A stretch of DNA of 64,000 bases from Endozoicomonas sp965208385 (GTDB lineage Bacteria > Pseudomonadota > Gammaproteobacteria > Pseudomonadales > Endozoicomonadaceae): the NCBI GenBank assembly GCA_965208385.1, contig CBDBOO010000066.1, forward strand, positions 161,861 to 225,860. The letters run 5' to 3'. Position numbers and translations under genes: made by a program. Below, piece by piece: positions 32,661 through 41,582 of the stretch; positions within the stretch are counted from its first letter, which is position 1; every line of letters starts with the position of its first letter. The notes under the pieces were generated by a model. The model was given only the letters and a program-made list of their open reading frames with translations. It did not search any database and was not told where the DNA came from.

Positions 32661-34429
32661 AACATCGCGTCCACTGAGTTATTTTCTATGGCAGCTGCTT
32701 GATTACCTGTTACTGTTTTTTTATCTTCAGTGCTTTTATATTCAGTGCTACCAGTTACGGATTGGTCTGTCTCTGGCTCAGTACCTTCTTTGGTATCAGC
32801 CATGGACTCAACAGGAGCGAATGCCTTGGAAATAACGGGCCATTCACGGGCCACACTGTTGAACTTGGCGGTAGGGAATTCCTGACTGAGCCTGATGTAA
32901 CCCTGCATCTCGGGGATGCTGTTGATTTCCTGAATTTCAACGATTGGTGTTGTTAATTCTTTGTGTATCTTTTGTGTTGATGATTGGCCAGCGTAGGATA
33001 TTTCTGTGGTTTCAATCACGGATTTCTTGCCCAGCTGGGAAGATACCCACTGAGGTGTGCTTTGATCATGACTTTTCATGGCCACCCAGCTTTCACAGGC
33101 GCGGGTCATGCGGTGTACCGCTTCCGCGCCAAAGGTGCTGCGCAGTCGGGAGAGTGATTGAATGGCCAGTATGGCGCAGCTGCCAATTTTGCGAGATTGC
33201 ACCATAAAGTCTGGCAGGGAAGGGATGTTGTTGAGAGAGTTCAAGTCGTCGATTACCATGAATGTCCGGCGCAGGTGATCACTGGGCAGGCTCATCATGG
33301 CGCAGCAGGCAAATTCCAGCCAGACGGTTGCCCGTGGCCGGATGGCGTCTATATCTTCAGAGCAGGAACTGATGAACAGCCAGCTGTCGTTATTCTCGTT
33401 ATTGCACCATTGTCTGATAGAGAAAGACTGTGTTTTATCATGAATCATTTCTTTCAGGGGTTGAAGGGACGCAATCAATACGCCTCTTATGCTGATGCAG
33501 GCGGCTTCTTCATTTTCTGCAATGATAGAGGCGAGTTCTGTCTGCTTCAGAATCTCCACCATTTTTTCATTGTGGATCTCATTGATTGAGTTTTTCAGCT
33601 GATCGGCACTGCGGCCTTCTTTTTCGGCCATCTCTTCAATCAGGTGGGCAAGAATAATTCGTGCTCCCCTGGACCAGTCATGATTGCTGGTGTGATCCGG
33701 AATGACAGCTGAAGCAATACGCAGAATATCGCTATGTCGACGACAGTCCTGCCAGATATCCCATGAAGCAGATCGTTTATCCAGAGGATTGAGAATAAAG
33801 TCTTTACCGGGCCGGTAAAAATTACTGATGAACTCGCCATTTAAATCGTAGACGATGGCTTTTTTCTGCCCCCTGCGAATGCCCCCCAGTATTTCCTTGA
33901 TATTGATGGTTTTTCCCGAGCCGGGTGAACCTGTCACGATCAGATTGGTTGTATCGGATTTGTAGGGAAAGGGGATGCCGGAAAAACTGATTCTGGAAAG
34001 ACCGATTTTTTCCATGGTGAGTTTGCGAAGCTCATCCGCCTCAATAACCTGATCGTTGGCAGAGTTGTTGTTGTTTTGTTTTTGCCCGGTAATAAAGCGT
34101 GTTAAAAAAGCTTTAAAGAGATACCAGGAAAACAGAAAGGACAGAAACGAAACACTTAATTTAATGAAAAGAATAAATGCCGTAACGACATTGTCAGAAT
34201 TCTTCAGAATTCGGGTGCCTTTTTGAACAAGCATGGCGCTGGTTTCGTTGGGGATAACCGTGGCAAAGCTCATGTTCTGAAAAATATGTACATTGATAAT
34301 GGACCGAACGACAGCCCAGGATTGATCCCGCTCCTGGCTGGTGGAGATTACAAAGAAAAAAGATGCCGCCAGTAGTAAGGCCAGCGTTGGAGATAAAATC
34401 CTTGAAAGCAGTGGGGAATTAGATGGCAT
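32639..34429 (-). CDS. Orphan TraD/VirD4-like coupling ATPase
   Basis: A type IV coupling-protein-like ATPase, a family that normally brings DNA or protein to a conjugation pore. 596 aa. Membrane helices lie at about 11-30 and 82-106, Walker A is GSPGSGKT (167-174), followed by YDLNGEF and ILNPLD, and Walker B is FMVIDDLNSL (390-399). It aligns with F TraD over SRKIGSCAILAIQSLSRL. The usual Walker B Glu is Asp here (D394-D395). The long C-terminal tail of F TraD is missing, and the last residues NTIAGF come from repeat copy B. No relaxase or mating-pore gene is in the window. It stands alone between flgJ and flgK, opposite to both; its role is unknown. Confidence 0.83.
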   Translation of the reverse strand: MPSNSPLLSRILSPTLALLLAASFFFVISTSQERDQSWAVVRSIINVHIFQNMSFATVIPNETSAMLVQKGTRILKNSDNVVTAFILFIKLSVSFLSFLFSWYLFKAFLTRFITGQKQNNNNSANDQVIEADELRKLTMEKIGLSRISFSGIPFPYKSDTTNLIVTGSPGSGKTINIKEILGGIRRGQKKAIVYDLNGEFISNFYRPGKDFILNPLDKRSASWDIWQDCRRHSDILRIASAVIPDHTSNHDWSRGARIILAHLIEEMAEKEGRSADQLKNSINEIHNEKMVEILKQTELASIIAENEEAACISIRGVLIASLQPLKEMIHDKTQSFSIRQWCNNENNDSWLFISSCSEDIDAIRPRATVWLEFACCAMMSLPSDHLRRTFMVIDDLNSLNNIPSLPDFMVQSRKIGSCAILAIQSLSRLRSTFGAEAVHRMTRACESWVAMKSHDQSTPQWVSSQLGKKSVIETTEISYAGQSSTQKIHKELTTPIVEIQEINSIPEMQGYIRLSQEFPTAKFNSVAREWPVISKAFAPVESMADTKEGTEPETDQSVTGSTEYKSTEDKKTVTGNQAAAIENNSVDAMFNTIAGF

Positions 34430-34495
34430 GAATGAATATCCGAGGCATGAATGTCAAGCTGTTAATTCACAGAGTACGGAGTTGTGAAAAAAATC

Positions 34496-34523
34496 TTAAA
34501 TTAGAGGATAAAGCGTCGTTTAC
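34496..34523 (+). promoter_or_regulatory. Sigma28 promoter upstream of flgK
   Basis: TTAA at 34496-34499, a 15-base gap, then GTCGTTTAC at 34515-34523. Spacing and -10 element equal the site before the second flagellin. It lies 35 bases before the flgK start. The canonical consensus is TAAA-N15-GCCGATAA, so the -10 is a variant. Confidence 0.7.
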
Positions 34524-34557
34524 AAGGTAACAGCTAATTCAGGTCGGATAGTTTTAC

Positions 34558-36159
34558 ATGAGCATGATCTCAAACGGTGTAGCGGGCATGACGGCAGCGT
34601 CTACTTCGCTGACCATCACCAGTACCAATATTGCCAATGCCTCTGTGCCCGGATATTCCCGCCAGCAGGCTGTTTATGATGTGTCGCCGACCGGCACGGT
34701 CTATGTCAGTGAAGTGGAACGCATAACCGACGAGTTTTACGTTTCTCAACTGCAGGATGCCAGTAGTACCCTGGGCTATACCACGACCTATGCCAGTCAG
34801 TCGGGTAAGCTGGAAACGACTCTGGGCAGTGATTCCATGAGTCTCTCACCCTCTTTGAACAGTTTTTTTGAGTCTCTTGATGCGGCGCAGGCTGATCCCA
34901 TGGATCTTGCTTACAGACAGCAGATTCTGGCTGACGCCGGTAACCTTGCCGCAAAATTCAACAGCTTGTCCGGTGATATTAATAATCAGCTGAATGATAT
35001 TAATAATGAACTGGAAACCATGGTGTCTGAGGCTAATGTGCTGATGAGTCAGCTGGCCAATCTGAATGAAGAAATTGCCCAGGCCAATGCTTCCGGCAAT
35101 GTTAATCCTCAGTTGCTGGATGAGCGGGACAGTACAGTGCAGCAGCTATCGGAGATGGTAGGTATAGAAGCTGTTTATCAGGATGATCAGACGGTTGATC
35201 TGTTTCTACCCTCCGGTGAGCCTTTGGTGGTGAATGGAGAGCCCAGCCAACTGGTGCTGGTGGAGGGTGATCCGGACAGTGATATGAAACGTATTGCTCT
35301 GGATACCGGTACTGATGTCAAGGTGATGTCAGAGGTTGGCGGTGCCATTCAGGGGCAGATAGATTTCCGCGATGAAGTGCTTTTACCGGCCCAGGATGAA
35401 CTGGATCGAATGGCACTGGTATTTGCAGATGCCGTTAATAAACAGCTGTCTGAGGGCTTCGATCTTGAAGGTGAGCAGGGCGCGGCTCTTTTTAATGATA
35501 TAAATTCCGTAGAAGCACAGAGAAACCGGGCTACCTCGCTGGATGGGGCTGATGCCATTCTGGCTGTAGAAATATCAGACAGTAGTCAGTTAACGGCTGA
35601 AAATTATCTTATTGAAATGGAGGGTGATCAGCCGGTAGTGACTGTCTATCCCAGTGGTGAATCCTTTGAGCCTGAAGTGGCGGAAGACGGCACCATTAGC
35701 TTTGATGGCATCACAGTCAGTGTGGCGGAAGGTGAATGGGAAGATGGCGATAGCTTTTATATACAGCCCGGCAATAATGCCTCCGCTAATATGGATGTTG
35801 TTCTGGATGACCCTTCGAAACTGGCATTCTCCAATGATTCTGATGAGCCGGGTAATAATGAAAACCTGTTGTTACTGGCCGACCTTCAGGATGAAGAGCT
35901 GGTGGGCGGTGAGTTGAGTGTCAACGATGCCTATAACAGCCTGGTTATTGAGGTGGCAGGGGAAACAGCCAATGCCATGAGTAATTATAATGCGGCTTCT
36001 CTCGTCTATCAGGATGCCAATAATAGTGTGCTCAGTGTGTCCGGTGTGAATATGGATGAAGAGGCGGCGAACCTGATGATTTTCCAGCAGGCTTATGCAG
36101 CCAATGCCCAGGTAATCGCCACGGCTGATGAGATGTTTAACACGCTGTTGTCCATTTAA
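34558..36159 (+). CDS. flgK: Hook-filament junction protein FlgK
   Basis: First junction protein between hook and filament. 533 aa. The N-terminal motif is LTITSTNIANASVPGYSRQQ, followed by long helices (INNQLNDINNELETMVSEAN, LDERDSTVQQLSEMVGIEAV), a variable central domain, and the terminal SGVNMDEEAANLMIFQQAYA plus NAQVIATADEMFNTLLSI. Chaperone FlgN is encoded at 21253-21804. It is likely cotranscribed with flgL from the sigma28 site. Confidence 0.96.
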   Translation: MSMISNGVAGMTAASTSLTITSTNIANASVPGYSRQQAVYDVSPTGTVYVSEVERITDEFYVSQLQDASSTLGYTTTYASQSGKLETTLGSDSMSLSPSLNSFFESLDAAQADPMDLAYRQQILADAGNLAAKFNSLSGDINNQLNDINNELETMVSEANVLMSQLANLNEEIAQANASGNVNPQLLDERDSTVQQLSEMVGIEAVYQDDQTVDLFLPSGEPLVVNGEPSQLVLVEGDPDSDMKRIALDTGTDVKVMSEVGGAIQGQIDFRDEVLLPAQDELDRMALVFADAVNKQLSEGFDLEGEQGAALFNDINSVEAQRNRATSLDGADAILAVEISDSSQLTAENYLIEMEGDQPVVTVYPSGESFEPEVAEDGTISFDGITVSVAEGEWEDGDSFYIQPGNNASANMDVVLDDPSKLAFSNDSDEPGNNENLLLLADLQDEELVGGELSVNDAYNSLVIEVAGETANAMSNYNAASLVYQDANNSVLSVSGVNMDEEAANLMIFQQAYAANAQVIATADEMFNTLLSI

Positions 36160-36192
36160 AACGGTCAGAATGAATTTCCGGAGAATATAGTA

Positions 36193-37209
36193 ATGATGCG
36201 TGTAAGTACCATGCAGATGACCGGCACCATGCAGTACAATATGATGTCGACTACCCAGCAGATGAATCAGACACTGGTTCAACTCAGCACTGGCAAGGCG
36301 ATTAACAAGGCGTCCGATGATGTGCTGGCTTCTACCCAGATACTGGGTATTGAAGATGATAATGCCCAGTTAGAATCCTACGAGAATAATATTAATTCCG
36401 CAGAAAATGCCCTGGGAATGACCGAGTCCATGCTTATGGACATAAATGACTCCTTTAACCGTATTCGTGATCTGGTACTGGCCATTGGTGGTACACCACT
36501 GCCTTCTGATCCTGAAGATGAAACCGATCCGGCTGATCCTGCGGACCCTGCTGATCCGGCTGACCCTGTAGATCCGGCCGATCCGGTGGACAATGAGCCG
36601 GTCAGCAGTGCCGATATTGCTGCCTACGCCACTGAAATTGATATGATGGTGGAAAACCTGGCGGATATGGCTAATACCCAGAGTGCCAGTGGCGAGTATA
36701 TTTTTGGTGGCACCCAGGGTGATCAGCCTGTAGTGGTTTTCAATGAAGACACCGGTTTATATGAAGTGGGGGGGAGTGATTCATCCCGTGAAATTCAGAT
36801 CAGTGATTCCCAGTCTGTTGAAATGGGCGTTGTGGCCAGCAGCCTGTTTGGTGAAGGTGACGATAATATCTTTAATGAGCTATTGGCCTTTACCGATACG
36901 GTTACCGACCCTGATACCACTCAGGAAGAATTTGATCAGGCCATAGATGATGCCCTTAATGCTATCGATGAGACTCAGGCAGCAGTTAACCAATCCTTAA
37001 CCAGGGTGGGTGCTTCTCTGAATACTCTGGACATGGCTGCCGATACCAACTCCACCATGCAGACCTATAATAAGGGGCTGCAAAGCGGGCTGGAAGATGT
37101 GGATTTCGCTGAAGCCACGGTGCAGGTTACCATGCTGCAAACCCAGCTTGAGGCAAGTCATAAAGCCTTTGCCCTGGTTAACAGTTCTTCCCTGTTTGAT
37201 TATTTTTGA
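36193..37209 (+). CDS. flgL: Hook-filament junction protein FlgL
   Basis: Second junction protein, flagellin-like. 338 aa. It starts MMRVSTMQMTGTMQYNMMST with the flagellin-type LVQLSTGKAINKASDDVLAS and ends with VTMLQTQLEASHKAFALVNS. In the middle (about 110-135) there is a run of DPA and DPV triplets from a short in-frame repeat, probably a flexible linker in the surface domain. It lies 33 bases after flgK and is followed by a 17-bp tandem repeat and a terminator. Confidence 0.95.
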   Translation: MMRVSTMQMTGTMQYNMMSTTQQMNQTLVQLSTGKAINKASDDVLASTQILGIEDDNAQLESYENNINSAENALGMTESMLMDINDSFNRIRDLVLAIGGTPLPSDPEDETDPADPADPADPADPVDPADPVDNEPVSSADIAAYATEIDMMVENLADMANTQSASGEYIFGGTQGDQPVVVFNEDTGLYEVGGSDSSREIQISDSQSVEMGVVASSLFGEGDDNIFNELLAFTDTVTDPDTTQEEFDQAIDDALNAIDETQAAVNQSLTRVGASLNTLDMAADTNSTMQTYNKGLQSGLEDVDFAEATVQVTMLQTQLEASHKAFALVNSSSLFDYF

Positions 37210-37260
37210 TCGTTGAGACTCTTGATCAGTTGAGATTCTTGATCAGTTGAGACTCTTGAT
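37206..37260. repeat. 17-bp tandem repeat after flgL
   Basis: Three copies of TTGATCAGTTGAGACTC plus a partial one, starting at the flgL stop codon. The unit is not a multiple of three and lies outside the coding sequence. Confidence 0.88.
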
Positions 37261-37269
37261 AAAAAGTAT

Positions 37270-37297
37270 GAAAGGGTGTTTAGCGCACCCTTTTTTT
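37270..37297 (+). terminator. Terminator after flgL
   Basis: AAAGGGTG and CACCCTTT flank a seven-base loop, followed by eight T. It closes the flgK-flgL unit. Confidence 0.88.
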
Positions 37298-37327
37298 TCG
37301 TCTGGAAATCACTTCTTGTGCAATGGG

Positions 37328-38905
37328 CTAACGGCCAAGTCCATCAGTCATATCAATAATGGCGTCAAAGTAATCTTCTTCATAAATCGTATCCGCCACG
37401 GTGTTGGCGTGAATCAGTACAGGATGGAAAGATACCCCTTTTGGATTGGACAGCTTACTGATCTTATCAACTACTTCTAAAACGACCGAACTGGGTATTT
37501 CTGACGTCGATAGTTTACATTCGCAGATGTAGACCCGGTTTCTTACCTGAATCAGTAAATCGATTTGACAGCCTTTTCTTTTTGCAGTGGAGGTCTGAGA
37601 ATAAGGGCCGGCAAAGAGTACGTCTTCCGGATTAATATTCAGCTGCTCAAAGATGAACTGTCTGTTATTAAACGCCAGATTTTCAAATTGAAGCCCCATT
37701 AATGACGCTAGATTTTTTGGCTTTCCACCCGTACTACCACTACGGCGTTTATTTTTTAGAATGGCCCGGAAGTAGAAGGCGGTATAATTATCACTGAGTC
37801 TGATAACGTTTTTAGTCCCAGCCTTTCTAGTGGAAAGATTCCAGGAATGTTGATGCCTTAAAAAACCAACCTCGGACAACACGTTGATTGCGTTTGTGTA
37901 GCGACCGGAGTAGGTCAGCTCCATCTTATGTGCCAGTTCCTTTGCGGTTAGCAATGTACCCGATTCGCCCACGGTCTCCAGTATTCTTCGATAGAACTTG
38001 TTCTCCCTTGAAAACAGGTCATAGAACATTTTTTCAAATTCATCATGGAGCATGCCGGTTTCATCAAAGGCGATTCTCTCCAGATTCGCCTCGGCAGTCT
38101 GCTCTAAGTTCAGTTCTTCCAGGTAACGTGGAACGCCTCCCAGTGCACTGAGCATTTTGATTACGTCAATGCCAGGTGTTTTCAGCAATCTAGAGCCGAA
38201 GAACGCCAGCATATCGTTCAATTCCAGTTCTCTTAATGTAATGGAAACGGAGACACGGCCTACAAATCCCTTGTTCATCAGGATGTTTTCTTTCATCCAC
38301 GAAGCGAGAGAGCCAGACAGAAGCAGTATAAATTCAGGTTTCTGTGAAAATTGCCGTTCCCAGAGTTCAAACAATACGGCTATGAAATCGGGTGACCTTG
38401 TGGCCAGCCAGTTCACTTCATCGATAGCCAGAATGGTTTTTTTCTCTGAGCAGGTATCTGCCAGAAAAGAAAAAAGTTCACGCCAGGTGTCATGGGGCGG
38501 CATGTATGACAGGCTGAACTCTGCTTTTACCTGCTCCGCGTAGAGTCTGCGCTCCTGATCATCGGTCACCTTAGGCTCTGGCGGTGCAGAGGTCAGGTAG
38601 CGCAGTACAACACCTTTTCCTTTCTTTCCTTTCTTTTCTTTATAGGCCAGCTCTTTTATCAATCGTGTCTTGCCTATGCGCCGCCTGCCTCTCAGTACAC
38701 ACAGAGAACCTTTGCTGCGGTTGAAACTGTCCAGCAAAAGCCGGATCTCTCTTTTTCTTCCTGCAAACACTCTGAGTCTCCTGCTGTGGGCGGTTGTCGG
38801 CTGGGTATCTCCCTTCGGGGGAAACCCGGCTACATGGTTTTGCGACAACCTTCGACGATTTTTCCTATACATATATAAGTTCAAATACATTTTTATGTAT
38901 AGCAT
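37328..38905 (-). CDS. AAA ATPase with C-terminal DUF234/nuclease-like domain
   Basis: An archaeal-type ATPase of the DUF234 family, common as an isolated accessory gene in bacteria and archaea. 525 aa. Walker A is GRRRIGKT (73-80), Walker B ILAIDEVNWL (158-167), and a sensor region is FILLLSGSLASWM (192-204). The C-terminal domain has D449 (CQIDLLIQ) and E462-x-K464 (YICECKLS), a PD-(D/E)XK-like pattern, so DNA cleavage is possible but unproven. It lies alone and opposite to flgL. A toxin, defence or mobile-element role is speculation. Confidence 0.75.
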   Translation of the reverse strand: MLYIKMYLNLYMYRKNRRRLSQNHVAGFPPKGDTQPTTAHSRRLRVFAGRKREIRLLLDSFNRSKGSLCVLRGRRRIGKTRLIKELAYKEKKGKKGKGVVLRYLTSAPPEPKVTDDQERRLYAEQVKAEFSLSYMPPHDTWRELFSFLADTCSEKKTILAIDEVNWLATRSPDFIAVLFELWERQFSQKPEFILLLSGSLASWMKENILMNKGFVGRVSVSITLRELELNDMLAFFGSRLLKTPGIDVIKMLSALGGVPRYLEELNLEQTAEANLERIAFDETGMLHDEFEKMFYDLFSRENKFYRRILETVGESGTLLTAKELAHKMELTYSGRYTNAINVLSEVGFLRHQHSWNLSTRKAGTKNVIRLSDNYTAFYFRAILKNKRRSGSTGGKPKNLASLMGLQFENLAFNNRQFIFEQLNINPEDVLFAGPYSQTSTAKRKGCQIDLLIQVRNRVYICECKLSTSEIPSSVVLEVVDKISKLSNPKGVSFHPVLIHANTVADTIYEEDYFDAIIDMTDGLGR

Positions 38906-39251
38906 AATCTTATTCCAAGCTATACATGATTTTATATTTTAGTGCATTCATGTATAGCAGGAGTGAATGAGGAGTGATAGATAAACCACCACCCATCCAA
39001 GCACATCGTAGGTTGGCGCTGAGCAAAGCGAAGCCCAACAAACCACCCATCCAAGCCACATCGTAGGTTGGGCTGAGTAAAACGAAGCCCAACAAACCAT
39101 CAATAATGGTTCAAAACCCCGCCATACCTCCCGAACCAAACTGATGTTCTGGTAATGAGCCTGGTGATCGTATGTATAGGGTTTTGGAGTGGTATTGGAG
39201 TTTTGGGGGGGCTTTGGCCCCTGTTGGGCTTTTTAGCGCCAACCTACGTAT

Positions 39252-39530
39252 TCACTCGGGTTTGTACGGGCGGGCATGCACCGATGAATACGGCCAATCG
39301 GTAGGTCGTTGAGCATACCCATGCTTCACCGGATTGTTGTGGATGTACTCAATATGATTCTTCAGATCATTATCGTCTCTGATCACATGCTCCCAGAATC
39401 GTCGCTGCCAAATACCTCTTTCTCTTTTGCCACTCCGACTTTTGGAGATGGTTTCTCTTTGTGGAATACCCCTTGAAAATTGTGACTTGAACTTTAATAA
39501 TCGCGATGAGCTCATGTTGAGAATTGCATT
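39252..39530 (-). pseudogene. RAYT (REP-associated tyrosine transposase) remnant, copy 1
   Basis: The reverse strand encodes the C-terminal part of an IS200-like RAYT: GKRERGIWQRRFWEHVIRDD, DLKNHIEYIHNNPVKHGYAQ, RPTDWPYSSVHARPY. The N-terminal part with the HUH motif is missing; upstream the frame runs into REP sequence. It is a fragment that cannot be active. Confidence 0.85.
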
Positions 39531-40003
39531 GAGAATTGCATTGAGAGTCACGTAGGTTGGTGCTGAGCAAAGCGAAGCCCAACAAACCACCAGCTATTCC
39601 CCATGCTTATACGACATCGGTAACAGCGTATAAGAAGCATCACACGCAGGGCGCAGCTACAGCTGCTTACGTGTTGAGATATGTATTTTTTCCCAAAAAC
39701 TCGACTATTTATCACGAGCATACAAAATATATACGACTTCGTACGCTAGTGATACCAAGGGGTTTAATGAAGCGTGGGGAATTGCTGACAAACCACCACC
39801 CATCCAAGCCACATCGTAGGTTGGCGCTGAGTAAAGCGAAGCCCAACAAACCATCAATAATGGTTCAAAACCCGTCATACCCCCAAGCCAACCTGATGTT
39901 CTGGTGTTGAGCCTGGTGATCGTATGTATAGGGTTTTGGAGTGGCATTGGAGTTTTGGGGGGCTTTGGCCCCCTGTTGGGCTTTTCAGCGCCAACCTACG
40001 CAC

Positions 40004-40291
40004 TTACTCGGTCATGCCAATACTGTACGGGCGGGCATGCACCGATGAATACGGCCAATCGGTAGGTCGTTGAGCATACCCATGTTTCACCGGATTGTTG
40101 TGTATGTACTCAATATGATTCTTCAGATCATTATCGTCTCTGATCACATGCTCCCAGAATCGTCGCTGCCAAATACCTCTTTCTCTTTTGCCACTCCGAC
40201 TTTTGGAGATGGTTTCTCTTTGTGGAATACCCCTTGAAAATTGTGACTTGAACTTTAATAATCGCGATGAGCTCATGTTGAGAATTGCATT
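40004..40291 (-). pseudogene. RAYT remnant, copy 2
   Basis: Second copy of the same truncated RAYT 3' part, nearly identical to copy 1 but with a different C-terminal tail (YSIGMTE in place of YKPE). It lacks the HUH catalytic half. Confidence 0.85.
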
Positions 40292-40777
40292 GAGAATTGC
40301 ATTGAGAGTCACGTAGGTTGGTGCTGAGCAAAGCGAAGCCCAACAAACCACCAGCTATTCCCTATGCTTATACGACATCGGTAACAGCGTATAAGAAGCA
40401 TCACACGCAGGGCGCAGCTACAGCTGCTTACGTGTTGAGATATGTAATTTTTCCCAAAAACCCGACTATTTATCACGAGCTTACAAAATATATACGACTT
40501 CGTACGCTAGTGATACCAAGGGGTTTAATGAAACGTGGGGAATTGCTGACAAACCACCACCCATCCAAGCCACATCGTAGGTTGGCGCTGAGTAAAGCGA
40601 AGCCCAACAAACCATCAATAATGGTTCAAAACCCGTCATACCCCCAAGCCAACCTGATGTTCTGGTGTTGAGCCTGGTGATCGTATGTATAGGGTTTTGG
40701 AGTGGCATTGGAGTTTTGGGGGGCTTTGGCCCCCTGTTGGGCTTTTCAGCGCCAACCTACGCACTTACTCGGTCATG

Positions 40778-40905
40778 CCAATACTGTACGGGCGGGCATG
40801 CACCGATGAATACGGCCAATCGGTAGGTCGTTGAGCATACCCATGTTTCACCGGATTGTTGTGTATGTACTCAATATGATTCTTCAGATCATTATCGTCT
40901 CTGAT
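40778..40905 (-). pseudogene. RAYT remnant, copy 3 (shortest)
   Basis: Only the last ~40 codons of the RAYT remnant remain (NHIEYIHNNPVKHGYAQ region), ending where the triplicated segment breaks near 40905. The coiled-coil gene begins about 25 bases further on. Confidence 0.75.
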
Positions 40906-40930
40906 TACATGCGCCCTGAATTTTTGCTGA

Positions 40931-41461
40931 CTAGCCCCTGTGGATGAGGGTCTGAAGCATGGATTCTATATTACATATTCTGTCGCACAATTCTCTTTGC
41001 CCCGTTTCCAGATTTTTCTGGCCCTCTTCCAGATTTTTCTGACCTGTTTTCAGATCTCTTTGCCCCGTTTCCAGATTTTTCTGGCCCTCTTCCAGATTTT
41101 TCTGACCTGTTTTCAGATCTCTTTGCCCCGCTTCCAAATTTTTCTGGCCTGTTTCCAGATCTTTTTGTCCCGCTTCCAGATTTTTCTGACCTGCTTCGAG
41201 GTTTTTCTGACTCATTTCCAGATTTCTTTGACCCATTTCCAGAATTTTCTGACCTGTTTCCAGCTTGTGAAGTCGGAGGTCGATGGTGTCAAAGCGTCTG
41301 TCATGTTCATCCAGTTTTTTAAAAACAAGATCAAACTGCTTCCGCTGTTCTTCCAGCATATCGTTCATGGGCTTTGCCCAGAACTCGCGTTCCTTTTCCA
41401 GCAGGGCTACCCGGGTGGGCAGGGTCTCGTACGCATGGAGTAATTCGGCAGGATCAGACAT
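40931..41461 (-). CDS. Coiled-coil protein built from 11-residue repeats
   Basis: 176 aa, family not recognised. Residues about 68-155 are consecutive 11-residue repeats of the type LETGQKNLEAG and LKTGQKNLEEG, coded by a 33-bp unit with 66-bp higher-order copies. The 11-residue period fits a long, slightly right-handed coiled coil. The N-terminal 65 residues are also helical (LLEKEREFWAKPMNDMLEEQ). No signal peptide or membrane segment. It lies between RAYT remnants and fliB, and the repeat number has probably changed by slippage. Confidence 0.6.
   Translation of the reverse strand: MSDPAELLHAYETLPTRVALLEKEREFWAKPMNDMLEEQRKQFDLVFKKLDEHDRRFDTIDLRLHKLETGQKILEMGQRNLEMSQKNLEAGQKNLEAGQKDLETGQKNLEAGQRDLKTGQKNLEEGQKNLETGQRDLKTGQKNLEEGQKNLETGQRELCDRICNIESMLQTLIHRG
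40997..41235 (-). repeat. 33-bp in-frame tandem repeats within the coiled-coil gene
   Basis: About seven units, each giving an 11-residue stretch (for example GQKNLEEGQKN). Two adjacent 66-bp blocks (around 40998-41063 and 41064-41129) are nearly identical, which points to recent duplication. Confidence 0.88.
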
Positions 41462-41582
41462 GGGGCACCTTCTGCTTATTTTTAATGATGCCAGTATAGG
41501 TGTTGGTGGTTTGATGACTGATTGATATTTTCTATAAAGACTGGAGTTTGGTTCACAACTCCAGTCTGTGCAGTTATGGGTA

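Larger units (their letters stand above)
38993..40905. repeat. Tandem near-triplication (~760 bp) with REP motifs and RAYT remnants
   Basis: Three consecutive copies of one segment begin at 38993, 39790 and 40551 (AAACCACCACCCATCCAAG); the last is cut off near 40905. Copies two and three are almost identical and spaced 761 bases. The first is longer because it carries an extra REP unit. Each copy contains several inverted REP motifs (CGTAGGTTGG ... AAGCCCAACA) and the 3' part of a RAYT transposase gene on the minus strand. The first two copies hold a ~110-codon remnant, the third about 40 codons. Confidence 0.9.

Noticed and set aside
38948..39139. Short frames with CWASLCSAPTYD-like products
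   Set aside because: These are translations of the REP motif (GAAGCCCAACA...) and not genes.
40940..41443. Plus-strand frame across the coiled-coil gene
   Set aside because: It is the antisense reading of the 33-bp repeats; the minus strand has the heptad-like helical pattern and a sensible start.
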